A DNA stretch of 64,000 bases from Flagellimonas sp947499585. Its GTDB lineage: Bacteria > Bacteroidota > Bacteroidia > Flavobacteriales > Flavobacteriaceae. The position numbers and the translations under genes were made by a program. Under the pieces are notes generated by a model. That model did not search any database, was not told where the DNA came from, and saw nothing but the letters and a program-made list of their open reading frames with translations. Shown here one piece after another: positions 1 through 6,884 of this stretch. The DNA lies in assembly GCF_044596045.1 (NCBI RefSeq), contig NZ_CP138995.1, forward strand, positions 1,922,001 to 1,986,000. The letters are read 5' to 3'. Position 1 is the first letter of the stretch. Each line of letters begins with the position of its first letter.

Positions 1-401
1 AAGAATCTTTCATTAAGGCATTTCAACGGATTGATCAGTTTAAGGGAGAGGTGACATTTGGGGCCTGGTTAAAAAGAATCGTAGTGAACAGGAGTATCGA
101 TTTTTTAAAGTCGAAGCATCAAAAAACAGTGGAGTTGAATGAAGGGTATTTACACCTTGCAGAAGATGAAGACTGGACGGTAGAGGATGGTATCACTATT
201 GACCAAGTGAAAATAGCCATTGAAGAATTACCAGATAAATATAAATACGTAGTGAAATTGTTTCTTTTAGAAGGATATGACCATACTGAAATTGCGCAAA
301 TTCTGGAAATTTCGGATACAGCATCGAGAACCAGGTTGTTGCGTGGAAAAGCACGCTTAAAAGAAACACTTAAAGATAGAGCTTATGGCACAGGATCTTA
401 G
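1..401 (+). CDS. ECF-type RNA polymerase sigma factor (5' end cut off by window)
   Basis: The frame is open from base 3, so the start lies upstream; about 132 C-terminal residues are visible. The first part (FKGEVTFGAWLKRIVVNRSI) matches the end of the sigma-2 region that contacts the -10 element. The stretch from ELPDKYKYVV through HTEIAQILEIS to RLLRGKARLKE is a sigma-4 helix-turn-helix. It should direct RNA polymerase to a small regulon, probably including its own operon. The stop overlaps the next gene by 17 bases, which suggests translational coupling to the membrane protein that follows, the usual arrangement for a sigma/anti-sigma pair. The family is certain; the signal and regulon cannot be read here. 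Confidence 0.92.
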   Translation, partial: ESFIKAFQRIDQFKGEVTFGAWLKRIVVNRSIDFLKSKHQKTVELNEGYLHLAEDEDWTVEDGITIDQVKIAIEELPDKYKYVVKLFLLEGYDHTEIAQILEISDTASRTRLLRGKARLKETLKDRAYGTGS

Positions 402-972
402 AGAATTATTTGAGAAGGAACGTGAGCAAATTGCTCACAAAATGAAAGGCGGACATGAAAATCGTTTCTTGTCCAAATTGGAATTGGAGATGCCAAAAAA
501 GAAAAAGTCGAACTCTTTCTTCTGGTTGTCCATTGCGGCTTCAGTGGCAGTGGTATTTGGTTTTGGGATTTACTATTTCTCTTCTACTGATAATGTGGAT
601 TCAAACCCAACAGTGGTTGAAAATACTATTCCAAAAGAAGAACAACAAAGTATTTCGCTGGGGGATCTTTCCCCAGATTTAAAGAAAATAGAAAGCTATT
701 ATGTTACCAATATTAATTTAGAACTATCTGATTTAGAGTTTACAGGAGACAATAAAGTGGTAATAGATGGCTATATGGAAAGGCTTGGAGAACTTGATAA
801 AGAATATGATAAACTAAATAATGAACTCAATGAGATTGGACCCAATGACCAGACTATTGCAGCCTTAGTTAAAAACCTTCAGTTAAGGTTGCAACTATTA
901 CAAAAATTAAAAACGAAGTTGAATCAATTAAAATCATCAAAAAATGAACAGAAATCTTCAAATATTGTTTAA
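385..972 (+). CDS. Single-span membrane protein, probable anti-sigma factor
   Basis: This 195-residue protein has a charged cytoplasmic N-terminus (about 1-43, with a GGHENRF stretch), one transmembrane helix at about 44-65, and a C-terminal part rich in Leu, Asn and Lys (about 125-190) predicted to form a coiled coil outside the inner membrane. It starts inside the sigma factor gene and ends inside the next one (29-base overlap), so the three are one transcriptional unit. Topology and position fit an anti-sigma factor that holds the upstream ECF sigma at the membrane. I see no zinc-binding HxxxCxxC motif, so it is not a classical ZAS-domain anti-sigma; the role is inferred from context. Confidence 0.75.
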   Translation: MAQDLRELFEKEREQIAHKMKGGHENRFLSKLELEMPKKKKSNSFFWLSIAASVAVVFGFGIYYFSSTDNVDSNPTVVENTIPKEEQQSISLGDLSPDLKKIESYYVTNINLELSDLEFTGDNKVVIDGYMERLGELDKEYDKLNNELNEIGPNDQTIAALVKNLQLRLQLLQKLKTKLNQLKSSKNEQKSSNIV

Positions 973-2413
973 TATTTTTCTTTTTACCATGGCCAGTGTT
1001 GTCTGCTATGGTCAGGAAAAATCTAAAACGTACAAAGAGACCTTTAACGTAAGTAAGGATGCAGTACTAAATATTGATACCAGCCATGCGGATATTGAAT
1101 TTGAGACTTGGGATAAAAATCAAGTAGAGGTTATTGCCATAGTTGAACTAGAAGAAGCAACAGATGAGGAGGCCGATTCCTATTTTAAGAAATATGCTAT
1201 TAAAATTGTTGGAAACAGTAAAGAAATTACAGTAAGTACGGCAGGAGTGAATTTTGGAAATTCATTTGATTTTGGAGATTTGGACATTGTTGTTCCAGAT
1301 GTATCATTTGTTGAGCCACTTTTTGAAACCATCAGAATTCCTGAGTTACCAGAACTGGCAGAAGTTCCAGAAGTGCCTGAAGTATTTGTTATTCCAGATT
1401 TGCCTCCAATGCCTCCAATGCCCTTTGTTAAGTTTGATTATGATAGGTACAAAAAAGATGGAAAAAAGTACCTTAAGGAATGGAAAAAGGATTTTGATAA
1501 AAACTTTGATGCAGAGTACCAAGATCGTTTTGAAGAATGGAGTGAAGAAGTGGAGCAGATGGCAGAAGAAAGAGAGATACAAAATAAAAGACGTCAGGAG
1601 CAAAGACAGGAGCTTTTGCAAGAACGTAATGAATTACGTGAAGAAGCGCGTGCCGCGCGTAATGACGCCAGAGCTCAACGCAATGAGCTTAGGGCGCCAA
1701 GAAATGACATAAGACAGGAAGTTAGATCAGAAAGAGTCTTTACCATTAGAAATGGGAATGGTTCTGATACGTTTTATTTTTCTTCAGATGGAGAGAACAA
1801 AAAATATAAGGTAAAAAAGAGCATTAAGATAAAGATGCCTAAATCTGTTAAACTGAAAATGAATGTTAGGCATGGCGAGGTAAAATTGGCGGCTAATACC
1901 AAAAACATTAATGCAAGCTTGTCTTATTCAAGCTTGCATGCTTCTACCATTGATGGTAATGGAACAGATATAAGAGCATCCTATTCACCAGTAGTGGTTC
2001 AGAAATGGAATTTGGGACAGTTAAAAACGGATTATTCAGATTTGGTTAATTTAAAGGAAGTGGGAGAACTAAAATTAAACGCTATTTCTTCCAACGTAAT
2101 TATTGATCGGTTGGTGGGCAAGGTGTTTGTTACCAATAAGTTTGGTGATTTAAACATAAACTCAATAGCCAATGGTTTTTCTGCAGTTGATATTTCTGTA
2201 GAGAATGGAGAGGTCAACTGTAAAATTCCTTCCGTGCCGTTTTCTATATATGTTAATGAAACGGCTTCGGATTTTAAGTATCCAGAAATTCTTGCGATTG
2301 GGTCATCCAATCATTATGGTGCCGTTATTCACAAAGGCTACCATATCAACAATAAAGAAGGTAAATCCATCAAAATCAATTCCAAATACAGCGAAGTAGT
2401 CTTGGAACAATAA
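944..2413 (+). CDS. Exported DUF4097-like beta-helix protein with a charged coil
   Basis: The 489-residue product begins with a signal peptide (about 1-23, cleavage near CYG/QEK). A short beta-rich part follows, then a proline/glutamate segment with repeated PELPE/PEVPEV and PPMPPMP motifs (about 125-160), a highly charged region with repeated RNE/RND/ARA units (about 165-265), and a C-terminal half of short repeating beta strands typical of DUF4097/DUF4098 putative adhesins. It is the last gene of the sigma/anti-sigma operon and faces the next gene tail to tail with 3 bases between them. It may be a surface or periplasmic target or sensor of that regulon. No enzymatic motif is visible. Confidence 0.75.
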   Translation: MNRNLQILFNIFLFTMASVVCYGQEKSKTYKETFNVSKDAVLNIDTSHADIEFETWDKNQVEVIAIVELEEATDEEADSYFKKYAIKIVGNSKEITVSTAGVNFGNSFDFGDLDIVVPDVSFVEPLFETIRIPELPELAEVPEVPEVFVIPDLPPMPPMPFVKFDYDRYKKDGKKYLKEWKKDFDKNFDAEYQDRFEEWSEEVEQMAEEREIQNKRRQEQRQELLQERNELREEARAARNDARAQRNELRAPRNDIRQEVRSERVFTIRNGNGSDTFYFSSDGENKKYKVKKSIKIKMPKSVKLKMNVRHGEVKLAANTKNINASLSYSSLHASTIDGNGTDIRASYSPVVVQKWNLGQLKTDYSDLVNLKEVGELKLNAISSNVIIDRLVGKVFVTNKFGDLNINSIANGFSAVDISVENGEVNCKIPSVPFSIYVNETASDFKYPEILAIGSSNHYGAVIHKGYHINNKEGKSIKINSKYSEVVLEQ

Positions 2414-2416
2414 GAT

Positions 2417-3145
2417 TTATTTGAGTATTAAAGTCCCAAAAATATCTGCATTGATCCATCCCTGATTCTTATCTTCTCCAGGAACAAATACGGATCCAAT
2501 AAAATTCTCTCTCTCTTTACTGGTATCGTTATCACAATAGGCTAAGGCAAACCCTACCTTTTTATTTTTGGATAGGCTTTTGGGTGTATTCTCTTTCCCA
2601 TCAACATATTCATCAGAAAAAAGTTTTACCGCAATTTCCCAAGTAGTGGTCTTGTCGTTTGTTGCATGCTTAGAAATGATATGGTCATTATATAATCTTG
2701 GTTTCTGATCAGGTGCCAAATCAACAACATTTCCATCCATGGCCACATGATAGGCAAAAGCATTATGTGTAAATTGATGTGTTCCTCCTGAGTTATCTTC
2801 GTCAATAAATACTTCTACACAATCATCATCCCACCACAACTTTAACGGGTCATCATGTTGATCAAAAAGAATATCATCTGTGATTTCAACCAAAAGATAA
2901 AGTGCATTTTCATCCCAACTTAACTTATACCTGCCATTAAAGTCATCACTGGTATAGGCATTTCCTAGCCAAAGTTGATCCAGCGCCAACCATTCAACAT
3001 TGCCCCAACATGCATCAAGAGCTTGTCCATCAATGGTTGGGCTTTTTTGAGCTTTTTTCACCTCTATTAGTTGGTGGTCTTCTTTTTGAGTGGAAGCACA
3101 GCTTATCAGCAATAAAAAAAGGGTCAAGCTTATAAATTTTTGCAT
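2417..3145 (-). CDS. CBM9-like carbohydrate-binding lipoprotein
   Basis: A 242-residue lipoprotein: the lipobox is LISC with the lipidated Cys at position 16. The mature part matches the CBM9/DOMON-like fold seen in glycoside-related proteins: an opening PTIDGQALDACWG segment, then LSWDENALYLLVEITDD and VEVFIDED, and a late VGFALAYCDND. Such domains bind sugars at the outer membrane or in the periplasm. No catalytic module is attached. The gene ends 3 bases from the convergent DUF4097-like gene and looks monocistronic. Ligand unknown. Confidence 0.75.
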   Translation of the reverse strand: MQKFISLTLFLLLISCASTQKEDHQLIEVKKAQKSPTIDGQALDACWGNVEWLALDQLWLGNAYTSDDFNGRYKLSWDENALYLLVEITDDILFDQHDDPLKLWWDDDCVEVFIDEDNSGGTHQFTHNAFAYHVAMDGNVVDLAPDQKPRLYNDHIISKHATNDKTTTWEIAVKLFSDEYVDGKENTPKSLSKNKKVGFALAYCDNDTSKERENFIGSVFVPGEDKNQGWINADIFGTLILK

Positions 3146-3184
3146 GGCCCTAAGATAACTATTTTAAAAAATCTCCTACAATTT

Positions 3185-3868
3185 CTAATGCGATTCTTCC
3201 TTCAAATAGGACTTGAAATTTTCCTTAAATCGATTGAATCTAGGGATTGAGACGTTCCTTATATAGGAATTATGTGGATTTCTTTTTTCAAAGTCTTGAT
3301 GATAATCTTCTGCTTTGTAAAAAATGTCAAATTCCTTAATCTGTGTGACGATAGGACGCCCATACACGTTTTTAGATTCTAAAAGGGTTACATAATCAGC
3401 TATGATCTTCTTTTCTGCTTCATTCTTATAAAAGGCAATGGAACGATATTGCGCCCCCCGATCAGGTCCTTGTCTATTTAATAATGTAGGATCGTGAGAA
3501 CCAAAAAATACTTGGACCAATTTGGTGAAGGATATAACTTCTGGATCATAAAACACTTCTACAGCTTCTGCATGGCTTGTACGACCATAGGCCACTTGTT
3601 CATATGTAGGATTTTCCTCAGTTCCGCCAGAATAACCAGAAACCACTTCCTTAACTCCTTTTACACTTTCAAAAATGGCTTCTACACACCAAAAGCAGCC
3701 ACTTGCAAAATAAGCGGTCTCATAATTTTGTAATTCTTCAACGGTGAGTTCAATCTTTTCTATGGTTTCCTGCTGAGCAAGAACGGGTTTAACTACAGTG
3801 TTTTTGGGTTGGCAACTAGCAGAGGCCAATAAAACAGATATTAAAAAAGTAATTCTTGCTATCTTCAT
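3185..3868 (-). CDS. msrA: Peptide methionine sulfoxide reductase A, lipoprotein form
   Basis: MsrA reduces the S-epimer of methionine sulfoxide in proteins. The catalytic motif GCFWC lies at residues 57-61, with the family segments VVSGYSGG, DPTLLNRQG and YHQDFEKRN following. I chose the ATG at 3868 (227 residues) because it puts a signal peptide with lipobox SASC (Cys-19) at the N-terminus; the frame stays open to a TTG at 3895 that would add nine residues ahead of the signal. The lipid anchor means it repairs envelope proteins rather than cytoplasmic ones. It is transcribed divergently from the M23 peptidase gene. Confidence 0.93.
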   Translation of the reverse strand: MKIARITFLISVLLASASCQPKNTVVKPVLAQQETIEKIELTVEELQNYETAYFASGCFWCVEAIFESVKGVKEVVSGYSGGTEENPTYEQVAYGRTSHAEAVEVFYDPEVISFTKLVQVFFGSHDPTLLNRQGPDRGAQYRSIAFYKNEAEKKIIADYVTLLESKNVYGRPIVTQIKEFDIFYKAEDYHQDFEKRNPHNSYIRNVSIPRFNRFKENFKSYLKEESH

Positions 3869-3956
3869 CTTGGTTTTATTGCTTAGTAGCATCAAGATAA
3901 GAAGTATTACTTGTGTTGCTGTTAAAAATTGTTAATCCATCAATGTTTTGTGTATA

Positions 3957-4637
3957 ATGAATACCTTGGAAGTATTGCTTAAGGAATATGATACCAGCCC
4001 TATACCTATATTAGATTCAGAGATACCTCTGTCTGACTATTGTCTTATTGATTTATCTTCAAAGAACAAGAGTTTAGAAAGATTTGATATTACTTCGCCA
4101 GACTCCTGTCAAAAATATGTGGATGAGGTTCTTTCGATACATAATGCATACGTTGCTTTTGGCGGATACTTGGAACATAGGTCCTTATATACTAAGTCTG
4201 AACGATTTTTAACCACAGGCGAACGCAACATTCATTTAGGGATGGATTTTTGGTGCAAAGCAGGTACCAAGGTAATGGCTCCATTAGCTGGAAAGGTCTT
4301 TAGTTTTAAAAATAATGATGATATGGGCAATTATGGACCAACCATCATTTTAGAGCACCAAGTAGGGGAAGTTACCTTCTATACCCTTTATGGGCATCTT
4401 TCTTTGGAGTCGATTGACGGACTTGAAATTGGAACCCGGTTTAAAAGAGGAGAGGTGCTTGCAACTTTAGGTACTCCAGATATAAATGTGAACTATGCCC
4501 CGCATTTACATTTTCAAATCATATCGGATTTACAAGGATGTCAAGGGGACTACCCGGGGGTATCTTCCAAGGATGACTTAGGTTTTTATCAAAAAAACTG
4601 TCCAAATCCCAACCTTTTATTCAAACTCTCTTTTTAA
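3957..4637 (+). CDS. M23 (LytM-like) metallopeptidase without signal peptide
   Basis: The C-terminal two thirds form a peptidase M23 domain: IHLGMDFWCKAGTKV supplies the first His and Asp zinc ligands and PHLHFQI the HxH motif, with the typical PLAGKV and YGHLS segments between. These enzymes cut peptidoglycan cross-links. I chose the ATG at 3957 (226 residues); a GTG three codons upstream is also possible. No signal peptide or transmembrane segment is seen, which is unusual for a wall hydrolase, so it may be cytoplasmic with another substrate or use another export route. It is divergent from msrA. About 180 bases of non-coding DNA follow. Confidence 0.85.
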   Translation: MNTLEVLLKEYDTSPIPILDSEIPLSDYCLIDLSSKNKSLERFDITSPDSCQKYVDEVLSIHNAYVAFGGYLEHRSLYTKSERFLTTGERNIHLGMDFWCKAGTKVMAPLAGKVFSFKNNDDMGNYGPTIILEHQVGEVTFYTLYGHLSLESIDGLEIGTRFKRGEVLATLGTPDINVNYAPHLHFQIISDLQGCQGDYPGVSSKDDLGFYQKNCPNPNLLFKLSF

Positions 4638-4819
4638 AACATCGATGAAATGCACATGGAATCGACAGGGTGTTTTTGACCTTAAAAACGTTTATCGAGG
4701 ATAAAATACACTTTACCTGAAAAAGGTTCCCACACCGAAAAAAAAAGAAGGTTAAACGAGTTAAATCCAGGCTACATAGCATGTGAGGGTACATTTACAT
4801 TGTAATAAAAACCCAAATC

Positions 4820-5047
4820 ATGAAAGCAATTTTAACCATCATCGCAATAATCTTCTTCGGAGCTCTAGCTACAGCACAAGACACTGCTAAGGAAGTAAAA
4901 GCTGAAACTATTACTGTTGGTGTTGAATTGAACATTGAGATTCAGGAAACTGAAACTGAAATTGCTAGACTTTATATGTTCAAAAATTCTAGAGTTAAAA
5001 AAGAGCTTTCTTTTAGAACTAAAAGAAACAAATCTAAATTAGCTTAA
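4820..5047 (+). CDS. Small exported protein of unknown function
   Basis: A 75-residue protein with a clean signal peptide (about 1-19, cleavage near ATA/QD), leaving a mature peptide of about 56 residues: an acidic first half with many Glu and Thr, and a strongly basic second half (KNSRVKKELSFRTKRNKSK). I do not recognise the family. The next small gene starts two bases after its stop, so the two are probably co-transcribed. The 182 bases upstream hold no other ORF; a TACATTTA element near 4789 resembles the flavobacterial -7 box but no clear TTG partner is seen. Confidence 0.6.
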   Translation: MKAILTIIAIIFFGALATAQDTAKEVKAETITVGVELNIEIQETETEIARLYMFKNSRVKKELSFRTKRNKSKLA

Positions 5048-5049
5048 TC

Positions 5050-5178
5050 ATGATAATGGGAATCGCTATTCCACTTACTTTATTTTTTAGCACGGCGTTT
5101 GTTATTGCGTCGATTGCTTTTTCATTTCGAAAAAAAAAGATTCCACTAGCACATCAAAAAAAAAGTAGGCCATTTTAA
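5050..5178 (+). CDS. 42-residue single-span membrane peptide
   Basis: An ATG at 5050, two bases after the preceding stop, opens a 42-codon frame ending in TAA at 5178. The product has one hydrophobic stretch (about residues 3-25, GIAIPLTLFFSTAFVIASIA) and a basic tail (RKKKIP, then HQKKSRP). It resembles the peptide encoded at 5293: over the 26 residues from IP to the following IP/VP they match at 11 positions without a gap. I do not recognise a family. Possible roles are a membrane-complex subunit or a type I toxin-like peptide; neither is shown. Confidence 0.5.
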   Translation: MIMGIAIPLTLFFSTAFVIASIAFSFRKKKIPLAHQKKSRPF

Positions 5179-5292
5179 CTAAAATGACCCACTTTAACGG
5201 TTAATCGGAAAAAATCGTAACAGACCGATATTTAAGTAGTTCTTGGACCAGTTAGAATATTTTTACCAACTTAACCTTTAAACCTCTAAAAT

Positions 5293-5400
5293 ATGTACGC
5301 TATTTTAATCCCGGTTGCTTTATTTTGTAGTTTAATTTTTGTTTCTGCTGCTGTACTGTTGTTTTTACGTCTTGCAAAAGTGCCTTCGCGTCGTAGATAA
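5293..5400 (+). CDS. 35-residue membrane peptide overlapping the amidohydrolase 3' end
   Basis: An ATG at 5293 opens a 35-codon frame ending in TAA at 5400, encoding one hydrophobic span (ILIPVALFCSLIFVSAAVLL) and a basic tail (RLAKVPSRRR). All but its first seven bases lie antisense to the last codons of the amidohydrolase gene. The support is its gapless resemblance to the peptide at 5050 (IP..LF.S..FV.A, then R..K.P) and an identical layout of span and tail. The argument against is that the opposite strand of Lys/Gln-rich coding DNA tends to read as hydrophobic residues. Low-to-moderate confidence. Confidence 0.35.
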   Translation: MYAILIPVALFCSLIFVSAAVLLFLRLAKVPSRRR

Positions 5401-6877
5401 TTCCATCTTTTATGGTGTAGGTTACACCACCAACACGCACAACTTCGTTATCTTCTGTTAATTTAACGGCTCCAGTTCCATACAATACCTTTAGGTTTTT
5501 AAGTGGGTTTTCTGATACCACTACAAAATCTGCCAATTTCCCTACTTCTACGGTTCCAATTTTATCTGCCATTCCTAAGGCTTCGGCACCATTTAAAGTA
5601 GATGATCTAATAATTTCCAAAGGATGAAAACCCGCTTCGCGAAGCAATTCCATTTCACGGATGTATGCAAATCCATACAATTGAAAAATAAAGCCTGAAT
5701 CTGAGCCAGTAGTAACTCTGCCGCCTCTATTCTTATACTCGTTGACGAAAGTCATCCAAAGCTTGTAATTCTCCCTCCAAGACACTTCTTGCTCAGTGCC
5801 CCAATCATGCCAATAAGAACCATGAGAGATTTTACTTGGCTGATAAAAGTCCCAAAGGGAGGGAAGGGTATACTCTTCATGCCATTCTGCCCTTCTGGCC
5901 CTATGTAAATCACGACTGGCTTCATAGATGTTAAAAGTTGGGTCAAGTGTAAAATCCAAACTTATAAGCTCGTCCATAACCTTGTTCCAATGCTCGGAAT
6001 ATGGTTTTGCGGCCTGTTTCCATAATTTACCAGCTTCTTCAAACCTATGTTGTTCATTTTGGTAGTTATATCCCAAGGGATAGTCCTGAACCGTTCTATC
6101 TTCAAACAAAGCCTCTGGAAGTCCGTACCAATGCTCCATGCTGGTTAGACCCGCTCTTGCAGAGTGCAACACATTCCAACGGGCAACATCTAACTGTGCA
6201 TGGTGACAAGCAGAACGTAAGCCTAGTTTTTTATTTTCATCCAAAGCTGCTGCCATTATTTCTGGTGCAGCTCCAAAAAATTTAATTCCATCTGCCCCTC
6301 TTTCCGCATTGGCCCTTACCCATTTTCTGGCCTGAGCTGGAGTACTTATAGGTGCATCGTTCAATGGGTTAAAATCTTTGGTTTTCTGTCCAAAACCAGT
6401 GTATGCAAAGACTCTGGGTGCTATGATCTCGTTTTTCTCACTTTTTCGCTTTAAATCCAAAGTCCAATCAACACCACGCCCGCTGGGTTCCCTTACTGAA
6501 GTGATGCCATGGGCCATCCATAGTTTAAAAACATAATCATAATCTGCACCTTGTGCTATTCCTCCAATATGGCCATGCATGTCTACAAAACCTGGTAAGA
6601 GGTACATGCCGTTACAGTCGAGTTCTTTGCCGCCTGGTTTTAACGTTGGTCTTTTAGAATCGTCAATTTTAACGCCAGGGTAACCAACCACCTGAATTTT
6701 TACAATTTTATTGTTTTCAACAACAATGTCTATTGGGCCGCGAGGTGGTGCACCATTTCCATTGATTAACGTAACGCCTCTAATAATGAGTTGAGGAAAA
6801 GGACCCTCACTCATTTTTTCTTGTCCGTAACTTAAAAGAAATTGAAAAAGAAGTAAAAAAGAAAGTAATTTTTTCAT
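5300..6877 (-). CDS. Secreted metal-dependent amidohydrolase
   Basis: A 525-residue amidohydrolase-superfamily enzyme with a signal peptide (about 1-18, ending SYG/QEK). Features are the N-terminal beta sandwich with PGGKELDCNGMYLLPGFVDM, the metal-binding HGHIGG at 101-106, a GIKFFGA segment at the position of the bridging Lys, GLTSMEHWYGLP, and a late TTGSDSGF with the catalytic Asp. The C-terminal ADFVVVSENPL closes the sandwich. Substrate is unknown; relatives act on dipeptides and cyclic amides. It follows the M14 peptidase by seven bases and is surely co-transcribed, which favours a peptide-processing role in the periplasm. Confidence 0.85.
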   Translation of the reverse strand: MKKLLSFLLLFQFLLSYGQEKMSEGPFPQLIIRGVTLINGNGAPPRGPIDIVVENNKIVKIQVVGYPGVKIDDSKRPTLKPGGKELDCNGMYLLPGFVDMHGHIGGIAQGADYDYVFKLWMAHGITSVREPSGRGVDWTLDLKRKSEKNEIIAPRVFAYTGFGQKTKDFNPLNDAPISTPAQARKWVRANAERGADGIKFFGAAPEIMAAALDENKKLGLRSACHHAQLDVARWNVLHSARAGLTSMEHWYGLPEALFEDRTVQDYPLGYNYQNEQHRFEEAGKLWKQAAKPYSEHWNKVMDELISLDFTLDPTFNIYEASRDLHRARRAEWHEEYTLPSLWDFYQPSKISHGSYWHDWGTEQEVSWRENYKLWMTFVNEYKNRGGRVTTGSDSGFIFQLYGFAYIREMELLREAGFHPLEIIRSSTLNGAEALGMADKIGTVEVGKLADFVVVSENPLKNLKVLYGTGAVKLTEDNEVVRVGGVTYTIKDGIIYDAKALLQDVKTTVQQQKQKLNYKIKQPGLK

Positions 6878-6884
6878 AAGTGTA

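Noticed and set aside
1254..1712. 152-residue frame inside the DUF4097-like gene
   Set aside because: It is a same-strand shadow created by the repetitive Glu/Pro/Arg codons; the exported protein's frame continues intact.
4672..4689. GTTTTT/AAAAAC hairpin after the M23 gene
   Set aside because: A 6-bp A/T stem with one GC pair and no T-tract is too weak to call a terminator.
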